A DNA stretch of 64,000 bases from Pannonibacter phragmitetus DSM 14782. GTDB taxonomy: Bacteria; Pseudomonadota; Alphaproteobacteria; Rhizobiales; Stappiaceae. The notes beneath the pieces were generated by a model. The model did not search any database. It was given only the letters and a program-made list of their open reading frames with translations, and was not told the DNA's origin. Below are positions 17,908 to 26,267 of the stretch, one piece after another. The stretch's first letter is position 1, and each line of letters begins with the position of its first letter. The DNA lies in the NCBI RefSeq assembly GCF_000382365.1, contig NZ_KB908223.1, positions 62,001 through 126,000 on the forward strand. Direction: 5' to 3'. The position numbers and the translations under genes were made by a program.

Positions 17908-18774
17908 ATGGGACCCGCCCGCCCGAAGCCGCGCGCCAGACATGTTCCCGGCGGCCGTTCGCCCTCTTCGCCTGAGTTTCCCTGGTGGCTCGCCGCCATG
18001 GGGCTTCTGGTCGCCTATGCCTTTGCGCAGGCTCTGGGAGATGCCGAGCAGGCGCAGGTGCTGTCCACCCTGTCGCGGGGCATCGGCATCACGCTGATGG
18101 TCACGGCCACGGCCTTCACCGGCGCCTCGCTGCTGGGGCTGCTGCTGGCGCTCGGCACCCTGTCGCGGTTCACCGTCATCCGCCAGTTCGTCCGCTTCTA
18201 TGTGGAACTGATCCGCGGCATCCCGATTATCGTGCTGCTGCTCTACATCGCCTTTGCCGGTGTGCCGCTGCTGGTGGAAGGCTGGAACTGGCTCGCCGGG
18301 TACCTCGGCCTTGGCGAAGTCAGGACGCGTGATGTCTCCCTGCTCTGGCGTGCCGTTGCCGCGCTGATCCTTGCCTATTCCGCCTTTCTGGCGGAGGTGT
18401 TCCGGGCCGGTATCGTCTCGATAGCCCCCGGTCAGGTGGAAGCGGCCAAGGCGCTTGGCCTTACCGGCTGGCAACGCTTCCGTCTGGTCATCGCGCCGCA
18501 GGCCCTGCGCGTGGTGCTGCCGCCTTTTGGCAATGATTTCATCGCCATGCTGAAGGACAGTTCCCTCGTCTCGGTTCTGGGCGTCACCGACATCACCCAG
18601 CTCGGCAAGGTCGCAGCCGCAGGCAACTTCCGCTATTTCGAGACCTACAATCTCGTCGCGCTGATCTATCTGTCGATGACAGTCACCCTCTCCGTCGCCC
18701 TGCGCCAGCTGGAACACCGCCTGCGCTGGCGGGACAAGCCGGGCAGCGGCGAAGCGCAGGGCGGGCAGATTTAG
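17908..18774 (+). CDS. Polar amino-acid ABC transporter permease
   Basis: A 288-residue inner-membrane permease of the His/Glu/Gln/Arg family with about five membrane segments. The signature region is visible as VELIRGIPIIVLLLY, and the EAA loop as EAAKALGLTGWQRFRLVIAPQALR. The N-terminal ~25 residues are basic and cytoplasmic. GGAGAGCC precedes the start. It forms a unit with the binding protein 29 nt upstream and should dimerise, because no second permease gene is present. Confidence 0.85.
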   Translation: MGPARPKPRARHVPGGRSPSSPEFPWWLAAMGLLVAYAFAQALGDAEQAQVLSTLSRGIGITLMVTATAFTGASLLGLLLALGTLSRFTVIRQFVRFYVELIRGIPIIVLLLYIAFAGVPLLVEGWNWLAGYLGLGEVRTRDVSLLWRAVAALILAYSAFLAEVFRAGIVSIAPGQVEAAKALGLTGWQRFRLVIAPQALRVVLPPFGNDFIAMLKDSSLVSVLGVTDITQLGKVAAAGNFRYFETYNLVALIYLSMTVTLSVALRQLEHRLRWRDKPGSGEAQGGQI

Positions 18775-18820
18775 CCAGAGTTCCTGGTCCGCAGCGGCGC
18801 TCAGACTCAAATCCCGCGCC

Positions 18821-19005
18821 GTCCCGGCCTCCGTGCTGGGACCTGTCATTGACGCAGCAGGGCTTGATGCCAACCGCAATGGAACCGGCTGATCCGGGTT
18901 TGGTTGAGCCGTGCAGCACAGGGTCCTTCTCAAGGCTCGGCGCATCAGCATGTCAACAGCTATCGCCCCTGAGGCCTCCTCACAGGCCCCGGCTCAAGGC
19001 CGGGG
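18821..19005. repeat. Inverted pair of palindromic units
   Basis: GTCCCGGC-n6-GCTGGGAC (18821-18842) and CCCCGGC-tcaag-GCCGGGG (18987-19005) face each other in the 263-nt gap between the convergent permease and SDR genes. The first carries the flank CCTGT on its right and the second ACAGG on its left, confirming the inverted orientation. The first unit has a changed loop and one stem mismatch. Confidence 0.65.
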
Positions 19006-19037
19006 CGGCGCGGTGGGGCGCTTGACGCGAAGTGCCC

Positions 19038-19835
19038 TCACCGCCCCTTGCGGCTCCAGCCGGTGGCTCTGGCGACAAGCGGGAAATAGAGGCTGTAGGG
19101 CAGAATCCGCAAAAACTTGAGCTGCCGCACGAAGGCCTTGGGGAAGGAAATCTCGAAGCCCTTGCGCGCCCGCAGCCCCGCCACAAAAGCCTTGGCCGCC
19201 TCTTCCACCGGCATCAGATGCGGCATGGGGAAAGGGTTTTCCTTGGTCGCAGGCGTATCGACAAAGCCGGGCGAAACCACCTGAATGCGGATCCCCACCC
19301 GGTCGAGATCAAACTTCAGGCTCTCGGCCAGATTGATCAGCCCGGCCTTGGTCGCCCCATAGGCGGCCGAGGTGGGCAGGCCGCTGTAGCCCGCGACAGA
19401 GGCGACAATCGCGATCTGACCGCGCCCCCGCCCCTTCATGGCGGCAATCGCGGGCAGCACCACATGCACGGTGCCCTTCAGATTGACATCGAAGGTCTGC
19501 GCGTAAGCCTCTGCAGAACCATCGAGACCATCCACCGGGATATAGACCCCCGCATTGGCGATGACGAGGGCAAGCGGCGCAAGCTCCGCCTCGATGCTGG
19601 CGGCAATAGCGGCCATGGCGGCCGCATCCGTGACGTCGCCCGGATAGGCGTGGATCGATCCGGCAAGGCCTGCGCCCTCTCCGGCAAGGCTCTCGAGCGC
19701 TTCAGCCGAACGGGCCGTCACCGCAACCTTGAAGCCCGCCCGCGCCAGCTCCAGCGCCACCGCCCGCCCGATGCCGGAACTGGCGCCCGTGATCCATGCC
19801 GAACCGTCCGAAGGGGTTGCCGTATAATCTGTCAC
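19038..19835 (-). CDS. Short-chain dehydrogenase/reductase
   Basis: A 265-residue classical SDR. The cofactor motif TGASSGIG is at residues 16-23, the NAG motif follows as IANAGVY, and the catalytic Y-x3-K is YGATK. The start is GTG with CAGGAG six nt upstream. An ECF11-like promoter (19857-19886) lies directly before it, giving a very short leader. SDRs of this type often accompany the CFA/FAD-oxidoreductase/ChrR genes in alphaproteobacteria, so it probably works in the same lipid or oxidative-stress response. The substrate is unknown. Confidence 0.85.
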   Translation of the reverse strand: MTDYTATPSDGSAWITGASSGIGRAVALELARAGFKVAVTARSAEALESLAGEGAGLAGSIHAYPGDVTDAAAMAAIAASIEAELAPLALVIANAGVYIPVDGLDGSAEAYAQTFDVNLKGTVHVVLPAIAAMKGRGRGQIAIVASVAGYSGLPTSAAYGATKAGLINLAESLKFDLDRVGIRIQVVSPGFVDTPATKENPFPMPHLMPVEEAAKAFVAGLRARKGFEISFPKAFVRQLKFLRILPYSLYFPLVARATGWSRKGR

Positions 19836-19856
19836 CTGAAACTCCTGTGTCTGGAG

Positions 19857-19886
19857 TTTCTACGGACAAGGGCGGGCTGTGGATCT
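19857..19886 (-). promoter_or_regulatory. ECF11-like promoter before the SDR gene
   Basis: Read on the minus strand: AGATCC (19881-19886), an 18-nt spacer, then TAGAAA (19857-19862), 22 nt before the GTG start. It differs by one base from the TGATCC -35 seen before the cfa operon and the ChrR-like gene and keeps the same spacing. On its own it would be weak; with the two others it is more credible. Confidence 0.5.
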
Positions 19887-19965
19887 GGTGGGATGGTGCA
19901 TCTGGCTTCGGACAGGAACCTGAAGCAGCGCTTGAGAGAATCTCAGCTCTCTGGAAGCGGGCAGG

Positions 19966-20054
19966 CCCCGGCTCGCGCTGCGCTTGGCCGGGGTGACGGC
20001 CTGAGCGAGCATCAAACCCTGCCAAGCTCATATGTCCCCGCTCAAGGCGGGGAC
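19966..20054. repeat. Pair of palindromic units between SDR and ChrR-like genes
   Basis: CCCCGGC / GCCGGGG arms (19966-19972, 19987-19993) are separated by an enlarged 14-nt loop. They are followed by GTCCCCGC-tcaag-GCGGGGAC (20034-20054). The first unit seems to have gained an insertion in its loop. They sit in the 293-nt gap (19836-20128) between the two leftward genes; nothing else is recognised there beyond the SDR promoter. Confidence 0.55.
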
Positions 20055-20128
20055 AGCGCAGTAGGGCTATGAGGCTCTGGCTTTCAGCAGCACCGCAGTG
20101 AAACAGGCACACTTACCCTGCCCCGCCC

Positions 20129-20776
20129 TCACATCCGCATGAACGGAGCGATAAGGCGGCCCAGCGGGCCAGTCAGCCGCAAGTGGCCTTCTGTGACAGC
20201 AAAGCAGATGCAGTCTTCATCGTCATCGGCGATGGGCTTGTGATCGACGTGATCATCGGCAAAGGCGAGATCGCCGCGCACATAGTGCCCATCCACATCC
20301 GAGAAGCCGCCCTGCAGCACCAGCGTCAGTTCCTGGCCATCATGAGTGTGAGACGGAACGGCGCGGCCGGCCTTGATCCAAAGGAGGCTGGCGGTGCAGC
20401 CATCCATTTCGCCGAATTTGAATTCCTTCACGCCCGGCATCAGGCTGCGCCACTTCAGGCCGTCCAGCGTGTTGCGGCCCAGCAGGCCGCGCAGGCTGGA
20501 CGGAAGACGCGGATCGAAGGACTCGCACGGCTGAATGCGCCGTTCCGGCATGGCTGGAAGGCCGAGAATGGCCTCAAGGCGGGCATCGCGGCTGGTCAGC
20601 TCCACCGGTGCGGTGGTGTCCAGCTCTGCCCCGGCCAAGGCCTCCAGCGAGCGGACATAGCCGCGATGGCGGGGCGACAATTCCAGATGAGACGATACGA
20701 GGACGCGCGCGGGTTCTGCCAGCCTTCCGGCGACATATCCTGCCAGCAATTCGTCCAGTCCAGTGGTAGTTTCCAT
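20129..20776 (-). CDS. ChrR-like cupin protein (anti-sigma factor family)
   Basis: A 215-residue protein resembling ChrR, the zinc anti-sigma factor of RpoE. The C-terminal cupin keeps the metal ligands H143, H145, E149 and H179, with the same spacing as Rhodobacter ChrR H141/H143/E147/H177. The N-terminal anti-sigma zinc site is altered: where ChrR has H31, C35 and C38, this protein has H30, S34 and H37. No sigma-factor gene lies beside it. An upstream in-frame ATG (MAPGTS) is possible, but METTTG aligns better with the family start. It may be a zinc-independent anti-sigma factor or a cupin sensor that has lost sigma binding. Confidence 0.75.
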   Translation of the reverse strand: METTTGLDELLAGYVAGRLAEPARVLVSSHLELSPRHRGYVRSLEALAGAELDTTAPVELTSRDARLEAILGLPAMPERRIQPCESFDPRLPSSLRGLLGRNTLDGLKWRSLMPGVKEFKFGEMDGCTASLLWIKAGRAVPSHTHDGQELTLVLQGGFSDVDGHYVRGDLAFADDHVDHKPIADDDEDCICFAVTEGHLRLTGPLGRLIAPFMRM

Positions 20777-20817
20777 TGAGGTGCCTGGTGCCATCTTTTG
20801 AGTGAGCAGCTTTTCCT

Positions 20818-20847
20818 GCTCTACGGCGGTCTTTGGTGCCCGGATCA
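20818..20847 (-). promoter_or_regulatory. ECF11-like promoter before the ChrR-like gene
   Basis: On the minus strand TGATCC (20842-20847), an 18-nt spacer and TAGAGC (20818-20823) precede the ChrR-like start by about 40 nt. The -35 is identical to that of the cfa operon and the spacing is the same, which suggests autoregulation by the cognate ECF sigma factor. Confidence 0.6.
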
Positions 20848-21071
20848 CGTCTTTCTGCGTGTTGGTAAGGAAAACTAGATAAACTGCCCCTTTCCGGCAA
20901 GATGCCGCCGGGGCCAAGACGGGGGTTTTCCGTTTCCATTTAAGCGAAGATGCAGAAAAACCTTTCACGCATGACACGCCAGATTGCAGCCGCGTCACTT
21001 GATCCGGCGCCTTTGGACCATTAGCTTGCGCACAAGACGTTTCAACCAGAAAACAGTAACACCGGATCACC

Positions 21072-22106
21072 ATGACCCTTTATGCCTCCGCCGTCGAAGC
21101 CATCGGCAACACCCCGCTCATCCGCCTCAACCGGCTTTCTGACGAGACGGGCTGCGAGATCCTGGGCAAGGCGGAGTTCATGAATCCCGGCCAGTCGGTC
21201 AAGGACCGCGCCGGCAAGCAGATGATCCTGGAGGCCGAAGCGCGCGGCGACCTGAAGCCCGGCGGCCTGATCGTCGAGGGCACCGCTGGAAACACAGGCA
21301 TCGGCCTTGCGCTCGTAGCCCGCGCCCGCGGCTACAGAACCGTCATTGTCATGCCGGACAGCCAGAGCCAGGAAAAGAAGGACATGCTGCGCCTTGCCGG
21401 GGCAGAGCTTGTCGAAGTGCCGGTGAAGCCCTTCTCCGACCCGAACAATTACCAGCATGTCGCCCGCCGCCTTGCCGAAGACCTGGCGAAAAGCGAGCCT
21501 AACGGCGTGCTCTTTGCCGACCAGTGGAACAACCTCGACAACCGCAAGGCCCATTTCGTCAGCACCGGTCCGGAAATCTGGCGCGACACGGACGGCAAGG
21601 TGGACGGTTTCATCTGCGCGGTCGGTACCGGCGGTACGCTGGCGGGCACCTCCACCTATCTGCGCCAGCAGAAGCAGGACATCGTCATCGGCTGCGCGGA
21701 CCCGCGCGGGGCGGCGATGTACTCGCTCTTCACCACCGGCAAGGCAGAATCCTCCCCCGGCGGCTCCGTGTCGGAGGGTATCGGCCTTGGCCGCGTCACG
21801 CCGATCATCGAGGACATCAAGGTGGACAAGGCCTATCTGGTGACCGATGAGGAAGCCATGCCGCTGCTGTTTGATCTGGCGGAGAATGAAGGTCTCCTGC
21901 TCGGCGGCTCCAGTGCCATCAACATCGCCGGTGCGGCCCGTCTTGCGCGGGATCTGGGACGCGGCCATACGGTCGTGACCATCCTGTGCGACCACGGCTC
22001 GCGCTATCAGTCCAAGCTCTACAATCCGGACTTCCTGCGCTCCAAGTCCCTGCCGGTTCCGGCGTGGCTGGAGAGCCGGTCCGGGCTGAAGGCGCCTTTC
22101 CTGTGA
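21072..22106 (+). CDS. cysK: Cysteine synthase A (O-acetylserine sulfhydrylase)
   Basis: A 344-residue PLP enzyme that makes cysteine from O-acetylserine and sulfide in the cytoplasm. The PLP lysine is K44 in NPGQSVKDR, the phosphate- and substrate-binding loop is EGTAGNTG, and the C-terminal serine loop is GGSSAIN. Length and motif order are normal. It starts a rightward run with cls, alaX and sseA; two of these (cysK, sseA) are in sulfur amino-acid metabolism. Its own promoter must lie in the 295-nt gap shared with the ChrR-like gene. Confidence 0.9.
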   Translation: MTLYASAVEAIGNTPLIRLNRLSDETGCEILGKAEFMNPGQSVKDRAGKQMILEAEARGDLKPGGLIVEGTAGNTGIGLALVARARGYRTVIVMPDSQSQEKKDMLRLAGAELVEVPVKPFSDPNNYQHVARRLAEDLAKSEPNGVLFADQWNNLDNRKAHFVSTGPEIWRDTDGKVDGFICAVGTGGTLAGTSTYLRQQKQDIVIGCADPRGAAMYSLFTTGKAESSPGGSVSEGIGLGRVTPIIEDIKVDKAYLVTDEEAMPLLFDLAENEGLLLGGSSAINIAGAARLARDLGRGHTVVTILCDHGSRYQSKLYNPDFLRSKSLPVPAWLESRSGLKAPFL

Positions 22107-22122
22107 GATAAGGACCACGCCC

Positions 22123-23607
22123 ATGGGGGGCGCTGCCACGTCCATCGGCAGGGATGTCCTCACGGATGTCAGTCTCGCCGATACGATCCTGAACAATCTC
22201 GGCATCATCGCCGCGGTTACGGCAGCGCTTTACACCCTTGCAGCCATCTGCGCCGTGCGGGAAGTGATGAACAGCCGCACCGCGCAAGGCACCATCGCCT
22301 GGCTGCTGTCGCTGTTCTTCCTGCCCTTCCCCACCATCTTTCTCTATCTCGTCTTCGGCTGGAAACAGTTCGACGACTATGCAGACGTGCAGCGCAAGAT
22401 GGGCCGGGACGAGCGCAGCCGCCGCGCCCGGCAGATCGGCATCGCCGACAAGGCCGCGACCACGGACTGGCAGGTGCTGTCAAGCGTCGCCAACCTGCCC
22501 TTCATTTCCGGCAACCGCTGCGAATTGCTGATCGATGGCGATGCCACGTTTTCCTCGATCCTGCAGGGGATTTCCGAGGCCAGAACCGTGGTTCTGGTGC
22601 AGTTCTTCATCGTGCGCAGCGATGTGCTGGGCCGCACGCTGGCCGACCTGCTGATTGAGAAGGCCCGGCAAGGCGTCCGGGTCTACTTCCTTTATGACGA
22701 GATTGGTTCCAAGGGCCTGCCCAAGGCCTATATCCGGCGGTTGCGCCGGCACGGCATCCATGTCTCGGGCTTCAATGAAACGCACCACTATCTGCGGATC
22801 CTGGGGCCGATGCGGATCAACTACCGCAATCACCGCAAGGTCGTCGTCGTGGACAACCGGCATGCCTGGGTCGGCGGGCACAATGTGGGCGATGAATATC
22901 TGGGCAAGGACCCGGATTTCGGCCACTGGCGCGACACCCATGTAAAGATCAGCGGCCCGGCGGCACTCGGCTGCACCCTCTCCTTTGCCGAGGACTGGCA
23001 CTGGGCCTGCGGCCAGCCGCTGGATTTCTTCTCCCCCGGCCCCTACGAATCCCCCGGCGGCGAAGCCGTCCTGGTGATGCCGACGGGCCCGGCCGATCCA
23101 CTGGAAGACTGTTCCATCGCCTTCACCGAGGCTCTGTCCCGCGCCCGCCGCCGGCTGTGGATCGTCAGCCCCTATTTCGTGCCGGGACCGGAAATCCAGA
23201 TGGCGCTCTATGCCGCAGCGTTGCGGGGCGTCGATGTGCGCGTGCTGCTGCCGCAGAAGGCAGATCACCGGCTGGTCTGGCTGGCCAGCCACGCCTATGC
23301 CGATGACATGGTCAACCACGGCATCAAGGTCTACCGCTATCTCGACGGCTTCCTGCATCAGAAGGTGGTGCTGGTCGATGATGAACTGGCCTCTGTCGGC
23401 ACGGTGAATTTCGACAACCGCTCCTTCCGGATCAATTTCGAGATCACGCTCTGGTTCACCAGCCCCGGCTTCATTGCCCAGATCGCCGCCATGCTGGAGC
23501 GTGACTTCGCCGGCGCGCGCGAGACTGGTCCCGATGACCTGGACAAGCGCTCCTATGCCTTCCGCGTGCTTGCCCAGAGTGCCCGGCTTTTTTCACCAAT
23601 CCTCTAG
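22123..23607 (+). CDS. cls: Cardiolipin synthase (phospholipase D superfamily)
   Basis: A 494-residue membrane enzyme that joins two phosphatidylglycerols (or related donors) into cardiolipin. Two hydrophobic segments lie in the first ~75 residues (NNLGIIAAVTAALYTLAAIC and IAWLLSLFFLPFPTIFLYLV). Two HKD motifs follow: HRKVVVVD...GGHNVGDEY and HQKVVLVD...GTVNFDNRSF. Both catalytic halves are therefore complete. It starts 16 nt after cysK with AAGGA in front, so the two are probably co-transcribed. Confidence 0.9.
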   Translation: MGGAATSIGRDVLTDVSLADTILNNLGIIAAVTAALYTLAAICAVREVMNSRTAQGTIAWLLSLFFLPFPTIFLYLVFGWKQFDDYADVQRKMGRDERSRRARQIGIADKAATTDWQVLSSVANLPFISGNRCELLIDGDATFSSILQGISEARTVVLVQFFIVRSDVLGRTLADLLIEKARQGVRVYFLYDEIGSKGLPKAYIRRLRRHGIHVSGFNETHHYLRILGPMRINYRNHRKVVVVDNRHAWVGGHNVGDEYLGKDPDFGHWRDTHVKISGPAALGCTLSFAEDWHWACGQPLDFFSPGPYESPGGEAVLVMPTGPADPLEDCSIAFTEALSRARRRLWIVSPYFVPGPEIQMALYAAALRGVDVRVLLPQKADHRLVWLASHAYADDMVNHGIKVYRYLDGFLHQKVVLVDDELASVGTVNFDNRSFRINFEITLWFTSPGFIAQIAAMLERDFAGARETGPDDLDKRSYAFRVLAQSARLFSPIL

Positions 23608-23701
23608 AGCAACCGTACCGGCCTGAGCACACCAAGGCTTGCAGCTGCAGCACAGCATGCTACCTTGCGGCCCCGCCTGATCCGATACCGGAGCCTTTCA
23701 G

Positions 23702-24415
23702 ATGACAGAGCCCCTTTTCCGCGATGATTCCTACCTGCGCAGCTGCGAGGCGCAGGTGGTAGAGATTACCGGGGATGGCGCCATCGTGCTGGACCGGACG
23801 GTGTTCTACGCCACCAGCGGCGGCCAGCCCGGCGACAGCGGCTATCTGGAACGTGCCGATGGCAGCCGCATTGCCATCACCACCGCCCTTTATGCAGACG
23901 GAAAGACCGGTCACCGGCACATTCCCGCCGCCGGAGAGACCCTGCCGGAAGCAGGTGAAGCCGTGACCTTGCATTTGGACTGGACGCAGCGCTACCGTTT
24001 CATGCGCATGCACACCGCCCTGCACATCATCTGTGCCGTGCTGCGGACCAAAATCACCGGCTGCCAGATCGGCGCGGAAGAAAGCCGCATCGACCTTGAT
24101 ATTCCCGAGCCGCCGGAGCGCGGCGCCATCGAGGTTGCGATCCGCGAAGCAATTGACCGCGACATGGCAGTCAGCATGGAGTGGATCACGGACGAGGAAC
24201 TGGATGCCAACCCCGGCCTGATCAAATCCATGAGCGTCAGCCCGCCGCGCGGTAACGGCAAGGTGCGCCTCGTGCGCATCGGCGGGGATTTCGACCTGCA
24301 GCCCTGCGGCGGCACCCATGTGTCGCGCACCTCGGAAATCGGCCTCGTCGAGGTCACCAAACTCGACAAGAAGGGCAAGCTGAACCGGCGGATCCGCATC
24401 CGCCTGGCAGATTGA
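23702..24415 (+). CDS. alaX: Alanyl-tRNA editing protein AlaX
   Basis: A 237-residue free-standing editing domain that hydrolyses Ser- or Gly-mischarged tRNA(Ala). The N-terminal half is the small beta-barrel (YATSGGQPGDSG), as in AlaRS. The zinc-site motifs are HTALH (MRMHTALHII) and CGGTHV near the C-terminus. The length fits AlaX medium forms. It lies 94 nt after cls and 46 nt before the sulfurtransferase gene, so it could share their transcript. Confidence 0.88.
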   Translation: MTEPLFRDDSYLRSCEAQVVEITGDGAIVLDRTVFYATSGGQPGDSGYLERADGSRIAITTALYADGKTGHRHIPAAGETLPEAGEAVTLHLDWTQRYRFMRMHTALHIICAVLRTKITGCQIGAEESRIDLDIPEPPERGAIEVAIREAIDRDMAVSMEWITDEELDANPGLIKSMSVSPPRGNGKVRLVRIGGDFDLQPCGGTHVSRTSEIGLVEVTKLDKKGKLNRRIRIRLAD

Positions 24416-24461
24416 CCTCCCTCCCAGAACCAGACCTGCCACTGCAGCACCGGAGACCTGC

Positions 24462-25304
24462 ATGAACCGCCCGCCCCTCGTCAGCACCGAATGGCTCGCC
24501 AGCCGCCTCACCGCGCCCGATGTGCTGGTGCTCGATGCCTCCATGCATCTGCCCAATACGGGCCGCGATGCCAACGCGGAATATCTGGCGGAGCATATTC
24601 CCGGCGCCATCCGCTTTGACATCGACGCCATTGCCGACAAGGCAAGCCCCCTGCCCCACATGCTGCCGCAGCCAACGGCTTTCTCATCCATGATGCGCAA
24701 GCTGGGCGTGGGTGATGGCATGACGCTGGTGTTCTACGACACGGTCGGTCTTTACTCAGCCCCGCGCGGCTGGTGGATGCTGAAGACCATGGGTGCAGAA
24801 CGTGTCTTCATCCTCGACGGCGGCCTGCCGAAGTGGAAGGCCGAGGGACGCCCGGTGGAGGATGGCAAGGTGACACGGCCGGAGCGCCACTTCACCGCCC
24901 GCCTGCACAATGGCGCCGTGACCGGCATCGATGCCATGCGGGCGATCGTGGACAGCGGCAGCCGCCAGGTGCTGGACGCCCGCGCCGGCGCCCGTTTCCG
25001 GGCCGAAGTGAAGGAGCCGCGCGAGGGCCTGCGCTCCGGCCATATGCCCGGCGCCTTCAGCACGCCCTTCACCGAGCTTCTGAATGCAGATGGCACGATG
25101 AAGTCCAATGGGGACCTCAGCCAGGTGTTCCTGGACGCTGGCGTTGATCTGTCGCGCCCGGTGACCACGTCCTGCGGCTCCGGCGTGACTGCAGCCGTCA
25201 TCACTCTCGCCCTCACCCTGCTCGGCCACAAGGATCTGAGCCTCTATGACGGCTCCTGGAGCGAATGGGGCAGCCTGCCGGACACGCCGGTCGTCACCGG
25301 CTGA
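24462..25304 (+). CDS. sseA: 3-mercaptopyruvate sulfurtransferase
   Basis: A 280-residue protein of two rhodanese domains. The N-terminal one is structural; the C-terminal one carries the catalytic cysteine C238 in CGSGVT, the loop typical of mercaptopyruvate sulfurtransferases (thiosulfate sulfurtransferases usually have CRxGx[R/T]). It moves sulfur from 3-mercaptopyruvate to thiols or cyanide in the cytoplasm. CGGAGA precedes the start. A bidirectional terminator follows at 25331-25367. Confidence 0.9.
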   Translation: MNRPPLVSTEWLASRLTAPDVLVLDASMHLPNTGRDANAEYLAEHIPGAIRFDIDAIADKASPLPHMLPQPTAFSSMMRKLGVGDGMTLVFYDTVGLYSAPRGWWMLKTMGAERVFILDGGLPKWKAEGRPVEDGKVTRPERHFTARLHNGAVTGIDAMRAIVDSGSRQVLDARAGARFRAEVKEPREGLRSGHMPGAFSTPFTELLNADGTMKSNGDLSQVFLDAGVDLSRPVTTSCGSGVTAAVITLALTLLGHKDLSLYDGSWSEWGSLPDTPVVTG

Positions 25305-25330
25305 TCCCCAGGACTGGGCTGCAAAAGACA

Positions 25331-25367
25331 AAAGGCTCGCGTCATGGACTGGCGCGAGCCTTTGTTT
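25331..25367. terminator. Bidirectional terminator between sseA and META-domain gene
   Basis: An 11-bp stem AAAGGCTCGCG / CGCGAGCCTTT is followed by TTTGTTTT on the plus strand. On the minus strand it is followed by a T-rich tract (complement of aaaagac). It lies between two convergent genes and should end both transcripts. Confidence 0.75.
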
Positions 25368-25386
25368 TCAGGACGGGCGGCCGGCG

Positions 25387-25830
25387 TCACATCAGCGACA
25401 GGCGCAGCACCGGTTCGGACTTGGCGTTGAGCAGTGTCAGGGAACCTCGCTCCCCCCGGTAGTCGACAGCCGCATGGACTGCTTCGACGAATTTGCGCTC
25501 CTGGTTCATGATGGCAGGGGCACAGGCCTTGCGGGTGACCGCCAGCGGGCCGATTTTCAGCACGCCGCCACTCTGGCGGACCTGCCCGAAAATGGTGTTG
25601 CAGCCGCCAGAGCCCGCAACGGTTCCAGCTTCCTCGATCTGCAGGATACTGTCCGCACCTCCCTGCGGCGCCTCACCCTGAATTTCCTCCACCTTCCACT
25701 TGCCCACCAGATCGAAGGGCAGCCCGCGATCCTGAGCGGCAGCAGGCAGAAAAGCCGCAAGCGCCGCTACTGCGGCAGAACAGGCGATGCCCCTGACAGC
25801 AAAATGGCGAAAATTTCCCAGAACAGTCAT
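25387..25830 (-). CDS. META-domain (HslJ-like, DUF306) exported protein
   Basis: A 147-residue exported protein. Residues 1-33 form a signal peptide ending LPAAAQD. The META-domain pattern is seen in VGKWKVEEIQG, AGSGGCNTIFGQV and TRKACAPAIMNQERKFVEAV, with the conserved GCN and MACxx-type cysteines. I chose the ATG of MTVLGNFRHF; the frame is open further upstream but without family character. Family members such as HslJ are linked to envelope stress or antibiotic tolerance, but the molecular function is not known. Confidence 0.75.
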   Translation of the reverse strand: MTVLGNFRHFAVRGIACSAAVAALAAFLPAAAQDRGLPFDLVGKWKVEEIQGEAPQGGADSILQIEEAGTVAGSGGCNTIFGQVRQSGGVLKIGPLAVTRKACAPAIMNQERKFVEAVHAAVDYRGERGSLTLLNAKSEPVLRLSLM

Positions 25831-26189
25831 GCGTCGAACAACCCTCTCATACCAAGGCTCCGGGATGCTGACGCATCGCGCCTTGAAAATGCTCAAACGC
25901 CGCAGGGGCTTGATCAAATCCCGATGAGGCGAGCTCACCGGAGTTTCGTGCAAGACATGCAATACCGAGCGGCCGGTGATTTCTGCCCCCCAGAATGCCT
26001 CAAGCCCGATAATGCGAAGTAAACCGGCAGGCATTTCCGCAAGACATGACTTACAGGCTGTTTACGGCAGATTCTTGAAGACGGATTTCGCAAGACTGAG
26101 AAAGGCATAGCGCTTTCGCCGCGCCATTTATTGTCAAAATATACAATCGTCTTTTCTTCAAGAAAACTCGCACCGCCATGTAAAAAACA
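25831..26189. other. Intergenic region, no gene seen
   Basis: About 360 nt between the META-domain gene (leftward, promoter here) and the terminator of the aap operon. An AT-rich tract around 26126-26165 stands out from the GC-rich surroundings. I see no credible coding region, RNA gene or palindromic repeat. Confidence 0.55.
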
Positions 26190-26217
26190 AGACCCCGGAC
26201 CTGGTGGTCCGGGGTCT
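26190..26217 (-). terminator. Terminator of the aap operon
   Basis: A perfect 12-bp stem AGACCCCGGACC / GGTCCGGGGTCT with a 4-nt loop. On the minus strand TTGTTTTTT follows directly. It lies 50 nt after the aapP stop and is the strongest terminator of this part of the window. Confidence 0.85.
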
Positions 26218-26267
26218 GATTTTAACCTGTGAGCTGCGGCCGGAAAGCAGGTCCGCGCTGTTCCGGA

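Noticed and set aside
21000-21027. TGATCC before cysK as a fourth ECF11-like promoter
   Set aside because: The only TA-containing hexamer downstream (TAGCTT) is 16 nt away, not 18, and it matches the -10 poorly.
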